Positions 7,673 through 15,553 of a stretch of DNA of 50,184 nt are shown piece by piece (positions within the stretch are counted from its first letter, which is position 1; each line of letters begins with the position of its first letter). Made by a program: the position numbers and the translations under genes. The stretch comes from a virus. A model generated the notes under the pieces. It did no database searches. It was not told where the DNA came from and saw only the letters and a program-made list of their open reading frames with translations. The stretch is taken from IMG/VR virus record IMGVR_UViG_3300031658_000012, positions 1-50,184 of that record. The stretch is one strand, 5' to 3'.

Positions 7673-8117
7673 AACGGCAACCGCTAACTTCTCCGACGTT
7701 GGAGAAGCTGCGGAAAAAGTAGCTTCCGCGTATGTTAGTAAAGAAGAAAGGGTCTTAGACCCTACCCTCCTTGATAAAGCTCTTATAGAGCGTATCCCCA
7801 ACCCAACGGGCTGGAGACTTGTTGTCCTCCCGTATCGTGGAAAAGGGAAAACCGAAGGCGGGGTTTTGCTTCCGGACAAAATAGTCGATGACAACCAGAT
7901 TGCCACGCAAGTCGGTTATGTTCTTAAAGTAGGCCCTCTGGCTTACAAGGACACTGACAAGTTTTCGGGACCCGCGTGGTGCAAAGAAACCGACTGGGTA
8001 ATGTTTGCGCGTTACGCCGGTTCCCGTTTTCGCATTGACGGTGGGGAAGTTCGAATCCTCAACGATGATGAGGTTTTGGCGACTATTTCCGATCCGGAAG
8101 ACGTTTTACACATGTAG
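7665..8117 (+). CDS. GroES-like co-chaperonin
   Basis: 150 residues with a cpn10-type beta barrel from about residue 45. Diagnostic stretches are PTGWRLVVLPYRGKGKTEGG, VLLPDK, TQVGYVLKVGPLAYKD, and VMFARYAGSRFRIDGGEVR followed by LNDDEVLATI, which match the order of strands in GroES. The roughly 40-residue N-terminal extension is not part of GroES. Phage co-chaperonins such as T4 gp31 replace GroES on host GroEL so that large capsid proteins can fold. The position directly before scaffold and major capsid supports that role here. The mobile loop that would touch GroEL is KGKTEGGVLL. Confidence 0.85.
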   Translation: MTKTATANFSDVGEAAEKVASAYVSKEERVLDPTLLDKALIERIPNPTGWRLVVLPYRGKGKTEGGVLLPDKIVDDNQIATQVGYVLKVGPLAYKDTDKFSGPAWCKETDWVMFARYAGSRFRIDGGEVRILNDDEVLATISDPEDVLHM

Positions 8118-8126
8118 GAGGCCTTT

Positions 8127-9005
8127 ATGGCAGACGATCAGGTTGAGTTTGATACCGACGAAGAAGAGGTGTCGATTGAAATCGAAGAAACCGCTTCAAA
8201 CGAAGACGGCGTTATCCTTACGGAAAGCGGCGAGGCTGATGAGTTTGACAAGGCTCAAAACGCGACACAGAAGCGAATCAATCAGCTTACGAAGAAAATG
8301 CGTCAGGCAGAAAGAGAGAAGGACGAAGCTGTCCGTTACGCTCAGACTGTTCAAGGTGAGGCAAATACCCTAAAGGCCCGTGTAGACGAGCTAGATAGCG
8401 GTTATGTTAATGAGTTTAGCGGAAGGGTTCAAAGCGAGCTTTCTTCCGCAGAGAATGATCTCAAGAACTCAATAGAGATCGGCGACACGGACGGTGTTGT
8501 GTCCGCGCAGCGCAAGATAACGGCGCTTGCCATTCAAGCGGATCGAGCGTCTCAGGCACAACGCAACAGTGAAATGCAGCGCCAGCACGCCGAGTTGCAA
8601 CGTCAGCAGATGCAGCAACAGGCGCAGCGGCCCGCTGCCCAACCCCAACCTCGTAGACCGGACCCTAAAGCAGAGTCGTGGGCCGCGGAGCGTGAGTGGT
8701 TTGGTTCTGACGAAACAATGACGTACGCGGCGTTTGGAATCCATAAAACTCTCATAGAAGATGAGGGGTTTGACCCCAGTAGCCAAAACTACTATGATGA
8801 GCTTGATAAGCGTATGGCGGATAACTTCCCCCATAAGTTTAATAACGGACCCACTGGCAAACGACCCGCTCAGACGGTTGCCTCTGTTAACAGGTCTGCA
8901 TCTGGGCGCGGAAAGAAACAGGTTCGACTCTCCCCTACCCAAGTCACGATGGCGAAAAAGCTGGGAGTGCCACTAGAAGAATACGCGAAATACGTGAAGG
9001 ATTGA
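8127..9005 (+). CDS. Capsid scaffolding protein
   Basis: 292 residues with a strong AGGAGG ribosome binding site (8117-8122). The N-terminus is very acidic, residues 55-200 are predicted long helix rich in Gln, Ala, Glu and Arg (QRNSEMQRQHAELQRQQMQ), and the C-terminus is basic (GRGKKQVRLSP...YAKYVKD). Acidic helical body plus basic C-terminal tip is the classic scaffold plan, where the tip binds capsid protein. It lies between co-chaperonin and capsid genes. The call is from composition and position, not sequence identity. Confidence 0.8.
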   Translation: MADDQVEFDTDEEEVSIEIEETASNEDGVILTESGEADEFDKAQNATQKRINQLTKKMRQAEREKDEAVRYAQTVQGEANTLKARVDELDSGYVNEFSGRVQSELSSAENDLKNSIEIGDTDGVVSAQRKITALAIQADRASQAQRNSEMQRQHAELQRQQMQQQAQRPAAQPQPRRPDPKAESWAAEREWFGSDETMTYAAFGIHKTLIEDEGFDPSSQNYYDELDKRMADNFPHKFNNGPTGKRPAQTVASVNRSASGRGKKQVRLSPTQVTMAKKLGVPLEEYAKYVKD

Positions 9006-9009
9006 ACAA

Positions 9010-9498
9010 ATGAGTGACGAAAACGTTATGAACGATAGTAGCCCCTCTGACCGCACTCCTCGCGCTAAAAAATCCCGGAGTTCAACGGCCCGGCGTAAGC
9101 CGTGGGCTCCACCGTCAATGCTCGAAGCTCCCCCCGCACCCGACGGGTTCAAACATCGTTGGATTAGGGCTGAAACTCGCGGTTATGATGACCGTAAGAA
9201 CATCAGCGCGAAACTTCGCGAAGGCTGGGAACTTGTCCGTGAGGATGAATACCCGGATTTTGAATCACCCGTTATTGAGAGTGGTAAATACGAGGGGGTA
9301 TTTGGAGTTGGCGGTTTGCTTCTCGCACGGATTCCCGTGGAAACGATTGCAGAACGGACCGATTATTTCCGGCAACGGAACTCGGACCAGATGCAGGCTG
9401 TGGATCACGATATGATGCGCGAGAATGCACATTCATCGATGACGATCAATCAACCTGATCGTCAATCTCGTGTAACCTTTGGTGGTTCCCGGAAATAG
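9010..9498 (+). CDS. Conserved head-cluster protein, unknown function
   Basis: 162 residues. The first 40 residues are disordered and basic (PRAKKSRSSTARRKPW), followed by a compact domain with FKHRWIRAETRGYDDRKN, GWELVREDEYPD and FGVGGLLLARIPVETI. It ends with basic residues. Similar proteins accompany capsid genes in many marine phages, and a minor head or decoration role is plausible. It starts four bases after the scaffold stop. I cannot name a function. Confidence 0.75.
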   Translation: MSDENVMNDSSPSDRTPRAKKSRSSTARRKPWAPPSMLEAPPAPDGFKHRWIRAETRGYDDRKNISAKLREGWELVREDEYPDFESPVIESGKYEGVFGVGGLLLARIPVETIAERTDYFRQRNSDQMQAVDHDMMRENAHSSMTINQPDRQSRVTFGGSRK

Positions 9499-9526
9499 GG
9501 GCCACCTCCTTTAGGAGTGATCCAAA

Positions 9527-10177
9527 ATGGCAAATCAGTCAACTGCCTACGGTCTTCGTCCTATCGGTCTAGTCGGCTCGGGCGCAAACTCGACGGGTCT
9601 TACGACCTACGAAATTGCGTCTAATAACACCGATGCCATCTTTAATGGCTCTATCTGCGTTCCCCTCGCCGCTGGCGTGATTGGGCAAGCAGGAGCTACA
9701 AACGGTGGTACCACTCAGGCGCTTGGCGTTCTGATGGGTGTTGAGTACGTAGACTCAGTGACGAAGAAGACGACCTTCCTTAACTACTGGCCCGGTTCCG
9801 GCTCGGTTAGCGTTGACACGAATCATCCTGTCAAAGCTCTCGTTGCCGACGACCCAAATCAGTTGTTCAAGGTTGCTAGTGATGCGACGCTTACGGATCG
9901 TGCTACTGCTGTAGCCGCGATTTTCGCGAACGCCTCTCTCGGCACTTCGGCCCGAACCGGTTCTACCGATACGGGTCGTTCAAACTCCGCGCTTGGAGTT
10001 AGTACAATCGCTACTACGGCTACCCTTCCGCTTCGTATTGTTGGCATCCTCGACGATGCCGGTAACGAAGACTACACGGCGGCAGGTATCCCTCTGATTG
10101 TGCGTTTGAACGCTCATTTCAACGCGGGAACGCGGGGGTTTGCTTCGCAGACCACTGCCGACTCCACCGGCATCTAG
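9527..10177 (+). CDS. Probable head decoration or structural protein
   Basis: 216 residues preceded by a good TAGGAGTGA ribosome binding site. The sequence is beta-rich, low in charge and begins MANQSTAYGLRPIGL, which then runs into a Gly/Thr-rich domain with TTFLNYWPGSGSVSVD. It lies immediately before the major capsid gene. Small beta-rich proteins here are usually decoration or head fibre proteins. The high expression expected of a structural protein fits the strong ribosome binding site. Confidence in the exact role is modest. Confidence 0.7.
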   Translation: MANQSTAYGLRPIGLVGSGANSTGLTTYEIASNNTDAIFNGSICVPLAAGVIGQAGATNGGTTQALGVLMGVEYVDSVTKKTTFLNYWPGSGSVSVDTNHPVKALVADDPNQLFKVASDATLTDRATAVAAIFANASLGTSARTGSTDTGRSNSALGVSTIATTATLPLRIVGILDDAGNEDYTAAGIPLIVRLNAHFNAGTRGFASQTTADSTGI

Positions 10178-10189
10178 GGGGGCATATAG

Positions 10190-11098
10190 ATGGCTATTTC
10201 TCGTTCACAACTGGCGAAAGAGCTTGAGCCCGGACTTAACGCTCTTTTTGGTCTGGAATACGACCGATACGAACAAGAGTCTTCGGAAATCTTTGAAGAG
10301 GAGTCTTCGGACCGCGCCTTTGAAGAAGAAGTGATGCTTGGCGGCTTCTCGACCGCTCCCGTGAAAAACGAGGGCAGTGCAATCACGTTCGATGACGCGC
10401 AGGAAACCTATACTGCACGTTACACGCACGATACGATTGCGTTGGCCTTTTCGATCACGGAAGAGGCTATCGAAGACAACCTTTATGACCGGCTTGCTAG
10501 CCGGTACACTAAGGCTCTTGCTCGTTCGATGGCGCAGACGAAGCAGATCAAGGCGGCGGGCGTTCTGAACAACGCGTTCAACACCGCTTTTGCGATTGGC
10601 GATGGTGCGGCCCTTTGTTCGGCGGCTCACCCATCCCTTTCAGGCAACCAGCGTAACCAGCTTGCTGTAGCAGCGGATCTCAATGAGACCTCGCTGGAGC
10701 AGATGCTGATCGACGTTGCTAGCCTGACTGACGAACGTGGTCTGAAGATTGCGGTTCGTGGCATGAAGCTCATTATTCCGAAAGAGCTTCAGTTCATTGC
10801 GGAGCGTGTCCTTAACAGTAACCTGCGTAGCGGGACGGCTGATAACGATACGAACGCGATGAAATCGATGGGGATGATCCCGGAAGGTGCGGTGGTTAAT
10901 CACTTCCTCACGGACTCGGATGCGTTCTTCATCAAAACCGATGCCCCGAACGGGTTTAAATACTTCAACCGTTCTGCGCTCAAAACGGCGATGGAAGGTG
11001 ACTTCGACACGGGTAACATGCGCTTCAAGGCGCGTGAACGCTACTCGTTCGGTGTTTCCGACTGGCGTTGCGTTTACGGCACCCCGGGTGCTGCGTAA
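10190..11098 (+). CDS. Major capsid protein (HK97-fold)
   Basis: 302 residues. Features typical of a major head protein are an acidic helical N-terminus (residues 1-60), a long middle with TIALAFSITEEAIEDNLYDR, then AAHPSLSG..N, GLKIAVRGMKLIIPKELQF, and a C-terminal RYSFGVSDWRCVYG. The AHPSLSG pattern recalls the Mu gpT-like branch of HK97-fold capsids. It directly follows the scaffold cluster and is closed by a strong terminator, consistent with the most highly expressed virion gene. No clear cleavage site for a head protease was seen. Confidence 0.88.
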   Translation: MAISRSQLAKELEPGLNALFGLEYDRYEQESSEIFEEESSDRAFEEEVMLGGFSTAPVKNEGSAITFDDAQETYTARYTHDTIALAFSITEEAIEDNLYDRLASRYTKALARSMAQTKQIKAAGVLNNAFNTAFAIGDGAALCSAAHPSLSGNQRNQLAVAADLNETSLEQMLIDVASLTDERGLKIAVRGMKLIIPKELQFIAERVLNSNLRSGTADNDTNAMKSMGMIPEGAVVNHFLTDSDAFFIKTDAPNGFKYFNRSALKTAMEGDFDTGNMRFKARERYSFGVSDWRCVYGTPGAA

Positions 11099-11118
11099 GT
11101 TTTAAAAAACTTTCCGAC

Positions 11119-11148
11119 AAAGGGCGGCCTTTGGGCCGCCCTTTTTTT
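11119..11148 (+). terminator. Strong rho-independent terminator after capsid gene
   Basis: The stem GGGCGGCC (11122-11129) pairs perfectly with GGCCGCCC (11134-11141) around a TTTG loop and is followed by seven T. A-T pairs extend the stem at its base. It would end or attenuate transcripts of the scaffold-capsid unit. Confidence 0.93.
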
Positions 11149-11236
11149 CTGTTCTATTGATGACAAACTGTGTTAAAAGAAGACATCCCTGACAGCCGCA
11201 CTGAGCGTCTGACACAACCCACGACAGGAGATACAA

Positions 11237-11713
11237 ATGGGTATCACTACTTTTTCAGGCCCGATTAAGGCCGGAACAATCAAATCCACGACGGGCACGA
11301 CCCTTGGCACCGATGTTAAAAACACCGGTCAAGTTGTTATGGCGCAGACGTTTAGTACGGGCACGGACCTTGCTGCGGGCGCATCTGCCGCAAACACGAC
11401 AAATGTCATTATCCCCGCCAACTCCCAGATCATCGATTGTGTTATTGACTGCCCGACCGCCATGGCTGGAGCCACAGCGGTTCTGAGTATTGGCGACACG
11501 GTCGGCGGGAATGCAACGTACGTCAATGCTTTTTCGATCACCGCGGCTTCCGGAGTGGGGCGTAAATACCCGACGACAGAGGCGGGCGGCGCACTGGCGT
11601 GGGCGGACACAGGAACTTCAGACGAGCGGGTCACATGGACAACCACAGGCGCTACCAGCGCTGGTGAAATCCGAGTTACCATCCTGTATCAGCAGAACTC
11701 TAATCTCGCTTAA
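11237..11713 (+). CDS. Structural protein, possible decoration or neck protein
   Basis: 158 residues with an ACAGGAGAT ribosome binding site. It starts MGITTFSGPIKAGTIK and is Thr/Ala/Gly-rich with alternating hydrophobic residues, so mostly beta. A repeated cysteine pair (DCVIDC) sits near the middle. Proteins beginning with MGITTFSGP are found after capsid genes in marine phages, where they are listed as structural proteins. The exact place in the particle is unknown. Confidence 0.7.
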   Translation: MGITTFSGPIKAGTIKSTTGTTLGTDVKNTGQVVMAQTFSTGTDLAAGASAANTTNVIIPANSQIIDCVIDCPTAMAGATAVLSIGDTVGGNATYVNAFSITAASGVGRKYPTTEAGGALAWADTGTSDERVTWTTTGATSAGEIRVTILYQQNSNLA

Positions 11714-11726
11714 TAGGTGATTTTAA

Positions 11727-11999
11727 ATGGCTGGTTCTGACGTAAAATCAAAAAGATTGACGAGTGCGACTTCCGCGGGCGTTGGCCCTGCACGTATTCG
11801 ACAGCTTCAGATTAAAACAACTACAGGTACTCCCAGACTCACTGTTAGCGACGGGGACGGAGGGGCAACCGTAATTGATATGGACCTGAACGCGTCGGAC
11901 ACGCATTCGGTAAACATCCCGGACGATGGTATACGGGTGAGCGATATCTTTATCGCAACGTTTACCGGTTGTACGTCTGTCACGGTCTTTTACAGCTAA
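11727..11999 (+). CDS. Small beta-rich structural protein
   Basis: 90 residues. After a basic start (GSDVKSKRLTSA) the sequence is an alternating beta pattern (RIRQLQIKTTTGTPRLTVSD, VNIPDDGIRVSDIFIATF) ending in VTVFYS. It follows the previous gene by 13 bases with an AGGTG ribosome binding site. It is probably a virion protein partnered with its neighbour. No named family recognised. Confidence 0.65.
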   Translation: MAGSDVKSKRLTSATSAGVGPARIRQLQIKTTTGTPRLTVSDGDGGATVIDMDLNASDTHSVNIPDDGIRVSDIFIATFTGCTSVTVFYS

Positions 12000-12011
12000 T
12001 CCGAGGGTCAA

Positions 12012-12083
12012 ATGGTTCGTCAACGGTGGTCCCTAAACCCCACAACGTTTTTCGAAACATTTGACCCCCTGATTCTCCTGTAA
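12012..12083 (+). CDS. Tiny ORF, 23 residues
   Basis: Starts at ATG 12012 behind GAGGGTC and ends in a TAATG overlap with the next gene. The peptide MVRQRWSLNPTTFFETFDPL plus three residues has no recognised motif. The overlap suggests translational coupling, but a chance ORF cannot be excluded. Confidence 0.4.
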   Translation: MVRQRWSLNPTTFFETFDPLILL

Positions 12084-12253
12084 TGGTTGTCTCCGGGTTT
12101 TACGTTGCCGCAATAGAGGACTCCGAAGAGCCGGACTTGTTCCTGCAATTCACGGGTTTTTCTTCGGCGCATGAAGCCGGGTGTTTTCTTGAGTGGTTGG
12201 ACGAGGTCTTGCAAGACCCTTTTTCCGGCATAAACGAAGATATAAAGCATTGA
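12083..12253 (+). CDS. Small acidic protein, unknown function
   Basis: 56 residues starting within the TAATG overlap. It begins MVVSGFYVAAIEDSEEPDLF and ends with an acidic amphipathic helix (LEWLDEVLQD). No motif was recognised. It sits in a tight series of small genes between the head and adaptor genes and is followed two bases later by a membrane protein. Confidence 0.55.
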   Translation: MVVSGFYVAAIEDSEEPDLFLQFTGFSSAHEAGCFLEWLDEVLQDPFSGINEDIKH

Positions 12254-12255
12254 AC

Positions 12256-12486
12256 ATGGGAAAAACCCTTACCCTCACCCTTATCCCAGCCGTTGCGGCA
12301 GTCTTTTTTTCTTTCTTAGCGTGGGTAAGTCTTACTTTAATCGAAGTGGACAAAAGAACCGCAACCACTGTTGTTAAAGTCGAACAGAACTACGATATGA
12401 TTAAACCGATGTGGGAAGCGTTTGTTCATTCCCGCAAGATCGCGAGGGCACATGCCGAAAGTTCGCACCGGCCCGAAACCCGGTAA
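12256..12486 (+). CDS. Small membrane protein with one N-terminal span
   Basis: 76 residues from ATG 12256, two bases after the previous stop. Residues 4-29 are hydrophobic (LTLTLIPAVAAVFFSFLAWV region), followed by a charged helix that includes KRTATTVVKVEQNYDMIK and a basic tail. Its last 35 bases overlap the next gene. A spanin-like or membrane-adapter role is possible. Nothing more can be said. Confidence 0.65.
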   Translation: MGKTLTLTLIPAVAAVFFSFLAWVSLTLIEVDKRTATTVVKVEQNYDMIKPMWEAFVHSRKIARAHAESSHRPETR

Positions 12487-12682
12487 GCCTAAACTTACTT
12501 ATTTCCGCAAAGGTGGGTCGGTTTCGGCTAAGAGCCGGGGCAGCAAAATATGCCCGGCGGGCAAGGCTTGGGCAAAACGCACGTTTGACACGTACCCGTC
12601 GGCTTATGCAAACTTAGCGGCTTCCAAATACTGCAAGGACCCCAACTATGCGAAAGCTTCGAAGAAAAGGAAGAAATCGTAA
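12452..12682 (+). CDS. Small basic protein with SKICPAGKAWAKRTF motif
   Basis: 76 residues from ATG 12452, chosen over an earlier in-frame codon because the conserved-looking part begins there. It is Lys/Arg-rich with SKICPAGKAWAKRTFDTYPS and AASKYCKDPNYAK, so two spaced cysteines and many aromatic and basic residues. Proteins with this motif recur in marine phages, usually near the next gene's family. The N-terminal part contains YFRKGGSV, one of several GGxV motifs in the genome. A DNA-binding virion component is a reasonable guess. Confidence 0.7.
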   Translation: MPKVRTGPKPGKPKLTYFRKGGSVSAKSRGSKICPAGKAWAKRTFDTYPSAYANLAASKYCKDPNYAKASKKRKKS

Positions 12683-12684
12683 TC

Positions 12685-13023
12685 ATGGGAAAGTTACAGG
12701 AGTGGTTGGATGAAGACTGGGTCCGAATTGATAGCCGTGGTAACATCGCGGGTGAGTGCGGCACATCAAAGAATAAAAAAAACCCTGACAGATGCTTACC
12801 TAGAGCTAAAGCATCCTCTATCTCTAAGTCTCAGCGTGCCTCTACGGCTCGTAAGAAAAAGCAGGGCGCTTCTAGCGGCAAAACTGCTGTGGCTAATACA
12901 AAGGCTGCAAAAGTTACACGAGCGGCTGCGGGTGGAGTAGTTGTAGGTACTCCTTACCGTAAGCTTAACAAGGGATGTGGTGCGGTGATGTCGAACCGCC
13001 GTAAAAGAACGCTTTATACCTGA
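12685..13023 (+). CDS. DUF5872-like basic protein
   Basis: 112 residues, two bases after the previous stop. The N-terminal part reads WLDEDWVRIDSRGNIAGECG, then NPDRCLPRAKASSISKSQRA, followed by a Lys/Ala-rich tail with repeated KKK and AAK. The pattern of Trp, GxCGT and RCLP followed by a basic tail resembles what I know as DUF5872. Its function is not established. The strong positive charge suggests nucleic acid binding. It belongs to the run of small basic genes from 12.4 to 13.7 kb. Confidence 0.7.
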   Translation: MGKLQEWLDEDWVRIDSRGNIAGECGTSKNKKNPDRCLPRAKASSISKSQRASTARKKKQGASSGKTAVANTKAAKVTRAAAGGVVVGTPYRKLNKGCGAVMSNRRKRTLYT

Positions 13024-13024
13024 C

Positions 13025-13588
13025 ATGCTTGAACAAGAGATAAAAACTGAGCTAAGAGAGTGGTCTAAGCACGCCTTAGAATCACCTTCTCCGTTTTTTA
13101 ACAACCTCCCTGCATGTCCTTACGCAAAAACAGCGTGGGACGAGGACCGAGTTGGCTTTGTTTTTAAAACGGAAGACGATAGCCTCTCTCTGTACCAAAC
13201 CATCGCAGGTTTCGATGACCGGTTTGATGTCACCTTTGTGGTTGATCTGTGCTATCGAAAAGACCCGAAAGATTTTGAGGATTTTCTTCACGCGTTGAAC
13301 GAAGCCATTGCCGACGGCATGTTTGGTCAGCGAGATGTTTGGGTTATGGGTTTTCATCCTGATGATGATCCGGAGGATTTCCTAGATGACGGGTCTTTTT
13401 CCCCTTTAGTAAGAGAAAAGTATGCTATCATCTTTGTACAGCGGCTAAAGAATCTTCACGAAAAGTCTCAGGCTCTGAAGGCTTTGGGTTACTACGATGA
13501 AAGCTTTGAAGTTTTTGAAAACACTGATCTCTACGCGAGTAGAGAAAACCTCTATAGGAGATTAATCGATGGCAATGAAACCACGTAA
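13025..13588 (+). CDS. Hypothetical protein, unknown function
   Basis: 187 residues, an acidic soluble protein with many aromatic residues. Notable stretches are PACPYAKTAWDEDRVGFVF, a Cys-containing motif near residue 37, and VMGFHPDDDPEDFLDDGSFS. It overlaps the next small gene by 20 bases. The Cys-Pro-Tyr motif and aspartate-rich loop are conserved-looking, but I do not recognise the family. It is not obviously structural. Confidence 0.65.
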   Translation: MLEQEIKTELREWSKHALESPSPFFNNLPACPYAKTAWDEDRVGFVFKTEDDSLSLYQTIAGFDDRFDVTFVVDLCYRKDPKDFEDFLHALNEAIADGMFGQRDVWVMGFHPDDDPEDFLDDGSFSPLVREKYAIIFVQRLKNLHEKSQALKALGYYDESFEVFENTDLYASRENLYRRLIDGNETT

Positions 13589-13697
13589 GAAAAAACCCAT
13601 AAAGAAGCTGCGCGGCGGCGGCATGGTTAAGAAAATGCGCGGCGGCGGAATGGTTAAGAAAATGCGCGGCGGCGGAATGGTCAAAAAAAGAAAGTGA
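13569..13697 (+). CDS. 42-residue basic peptide of KMRGGGMVK repeats
   Basis: It starts at ATG 13569 inside the end of the previous gene. After a Lys-rich leader, a nine-residue unit (RGGGMVKKM) is repeated, encoded by a 27-bp DNA repeat with copies at 13611-13637, 13638-13664 and a partial one at 13665-13686. The peptide contains no acidic residue. A role in DNA condensation or as a carried-in basic peptide is possible. The GGxV core is shared with much larger virion proteins here. Confidence 0.65.
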   Translation: MAMKPRKKKPIKKLRGGGMVKKMRGGGMVKKMRGGGMVKKRK

Positions 13698-13701
13698 TTA
13701 A

Positions 13702-14604
13702 GTGGCGGTTTCTTCCAGCAAGGATTTCCAGCTTGATGTAAACGAGCATATCGAAGAGGCTTTTGAGCGGTGCGGCTTGGAAGCAAGGACGGGTTATGAC
13801 TTGAGAACGGCGAAGCGTTCCCTGAACCTTCTTTTTGCGGAGTGGGCCAATCGGGGGATTAACCGTTGGACGATTGAGCAGAAGACTGTGGTCCTTGCTA
13901 GCGGGGTTTCTGACTATCCTATTGGAACGGTCACCTTGAAGGTGAACGCTTCCGCAGGGTTTGTGGGCGGGGAAACAATTACAGGTGGAACCAGTGGAGC
14001 CACCGCGCAGGTAACCAACGTTAACTCTGCTACGGTGCTAGCCATAAACGTCCCGGTAGGGGCGTTTTCAGTAGCCGAAACAATTACAGGGGGCACTAGC
14101 GCCACAACGGCAACAGTTGGGGCCGTTGTTTCCCTAGAGGATGTCCAAGCAACCATTGATATTTTGTCGGCAACAATCAGACAAAATACGGGGACGGCTA
14201 GCCAGTCGGACATTCAAGCAACCCGCATAGGCCGGGACGCGTACCTTGGTCTTACAAACAAGAACTCCACCGGTCGTCCTGTCCAGTTTTATGTAGACCG
14301 GCTGATTACCCCGGTTGTCCGCCTTTGGCCCGCCCCCAACGCTAACGACTCTTACTCGCTGGTGTTTGACCGCTTGACGCGAATAGACGACGCGGACACT
14401 CAAATTAACTCGCTGGAGGTGCCTTTCCGGTTTTACCCTTGTGTTTCAGCAGGGTTGGCGTACTACCTCTCCGTTAAGTTCGCCCCCGAAAGGGTTTCTC
14501 TTCTGAAGACCTTGTACGAGGAAGAGCTTCAACGTGCGATGGACGAGGACCGCGATAGGGCGTCCCTTCAGATTTCTCCTTACTCTTCTTTTTACGGGAG
14601 GTAG
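13702..14604 (+). CDS. Neck or tail adaptor-type protein with inserted beta domain
   Basis: 300 residues from a GTG start. The N-terminal helical part (VNEHIEEAFERCGLEARTGYD followed by RSLNLLFAEWANRGINRW) and the C-terminal part (YYLSVKFAPERVSLLKTLYEE) match the plan of connector and tail-tube proteins that attach below the portal. Between about residues 75 and 150 there is an inserted beta domain made of two similar halves, each with ETITGGTSGATAxV. It precedes the SU10-type adaptor gene by one small ORF. The exact ring position is inferred. Confidence 0.7.
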   Translation: MAVSSSKDFQLDVNEHIEEAFERCGLEARTGYDLRTAKRSLNLLFAEWANRGINRWTIEQKTVVLASGVSDYPIGTVTLKVNASAGFVGGETITGGTSGATAQVTNVNSATVLAINVPVGAFSVAETITGGTSATTATVGAVVSLEDVQATIDILSATIRQNTGTASQSDIQATRIGRDAYLGLTNKNSTGRPVQFYVDRLITPVVRLWPAPNANDSYSLVFDRLTRIDDADTQINSLEVPFRFYPCVSAGLAYYLSVKFAPERVSLLKTLYEEELQRAMDEDRDRASLQISPYSSFYGR

Positions 14605-14606
14605 GT

Positions 14607-14909
14607 TTGGCTCGTTACGCTTCTGGCAAGAAATCACAAGCAATCTCTGACCGGTCCGGGTTTCAGTACCGGTACAACGACATGCGAAAAGAATGGACAG
14701 GGGCGCTTGTTGGAAAAGACGAGTGGGAGCCCAAGCAGCCTCAGTTAGGGCCGTTCAAAGAGGTTTCCGACGCGGAAGCCTTAAAAGACCCTCGTCCCGA
14801 CCGCATAGAGCCAATGGTTGTTTTTGTAGGGGCTTCTTCTTTTCCGCCGGGTAGGCAGGCAACAAACGCCGTTGGAAGTACCGGCTTTGTTTTGGTGGTG
14901 ACGACATGA
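14607..14909 (+). CDS. Conserved small virion-cluster protein
   Basis: 100 residues from a TTG start with a GGGAGGTAGG ribosome binding site. It begins ARYASGKKSQAISDRSGFQY, then RKEWTGALVGKDEWEPKQPQ, which is a recurring arrangement in marine phage genomes directly before the adaptor gene. Its last four bases overlap the adaptor start. The function is unknown. It is probably a minor head-tail joining component. Confidence 0.7.
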   Translation: MARYASGKKSQAISDRSGFQYRYNDMRKEWTGALVGKDEWEPKQPQLGPFKEVSDAEALKDPRPDRIEPMVVFVGASSFPPGRQATNAVGSTGFVLVVTT

Positions 14910-15553
14910 GTTTCACGTACGCAGAGCTTAAAACAGCAATACAGGATTTTACAGACAACACGGAGACTAGTTTTGTAAGCAACCTCCCTGTTTTTATAAG
15001 AACGGCAGAAGAGCGTATCTTCAAGCTGGTTGACCTTGAAAATTTTCGAATCAACCAAAGCGCAAGCATGTCTACAGGAAACAGGTTTTTTGGGGCCCCT
15101 CCGCACTTTTTGGCGTCTTTTTCTCTGTCTATCTCGGTTAATGGCTCTAAGCAATTCCTTCTTCAGAAAGACGTTAACTTCCTACAGGAATACTGGCCCG
15201 ATTCTTCAGAACGGTCCGTTCCGGAGTTTTACGCCCTTTTTGATGACTCGAACTTTCTCATAGCCCCGACTCCTGACGCGAATTACGACGCGGAGCTACA
15301 CTATTACTACCGCCCCACAAGTTTAACCGCGGGTGCGGCAGGCGGGACAACGTGGTTAAGCGTCAACGCTCCGAATGCACTTCTGTACGCTTCCTTGACC
15401 GAAGCCTACATTTACATGAAGGGTGAGCAGGATGTTCTGGCGTTGTATGAGCAGCGTTTTCAAGAATCACTTATGCGGCTTAAAAACCTTGCGGAAGGGC
15501 GCGAGAACAACGATGCTTACCGCAAAGGATTGCCGACACAGGAAAGAACTTGA
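14906..15553 (+). CDS. Head-tail adaptor protein, SU10-type
   Basis: 215 residues. It starts MSFTYAELKTAIQDFTDN, has LPVFIRTAEERIFKLVD and a beta region with ISVNGSKQFLLQKDVNFLQE, then LHYYYRPTSLT, and ends in helices containing ALLYASLTEAYIYMKGEQD. This matches the adaptor family named from phage SU10, which forms a ring between portal and tail. It supports a short-tailed particle. It overlaps both neighbours (ATGA before, and its stop overlaps the next ATG), which suggests coupled translation. Confidence 0.82.
   Translation: MSFTYAELKTAIQDFTDNTETSFVSNLPVFIRTAEERIFKLVDLENFRINQSASMSTGNRFFGAPPHFLASFSLSISVNGSKQFLLQKDVNFLQEYWPDSSERSVPEFYALFDDSNFLIAPTPDANYDAELHYYYRPTSLTAGAAGGTTWLSVNAPNALLYASLTEAYIYMKGEQDVLALYEQRFQESLMRLKNLAEGRENNDAYRKGLPTQERT

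Noticed and set aside
8047-8057. GTTCGAATCC, a tRNA T-loop-like sequence
   Set aside because: It lies inside the co-chaperonin gene and no matching acceptor or anticodon arms were found around it. Other TTCGAAT-like strings also lack a cloverleaf.
11156-11190. Promoter after the capsid terminator (TTGATG)
   Set aside because: No acceptable -10 hexamer lies at 16-18 bases spacing.
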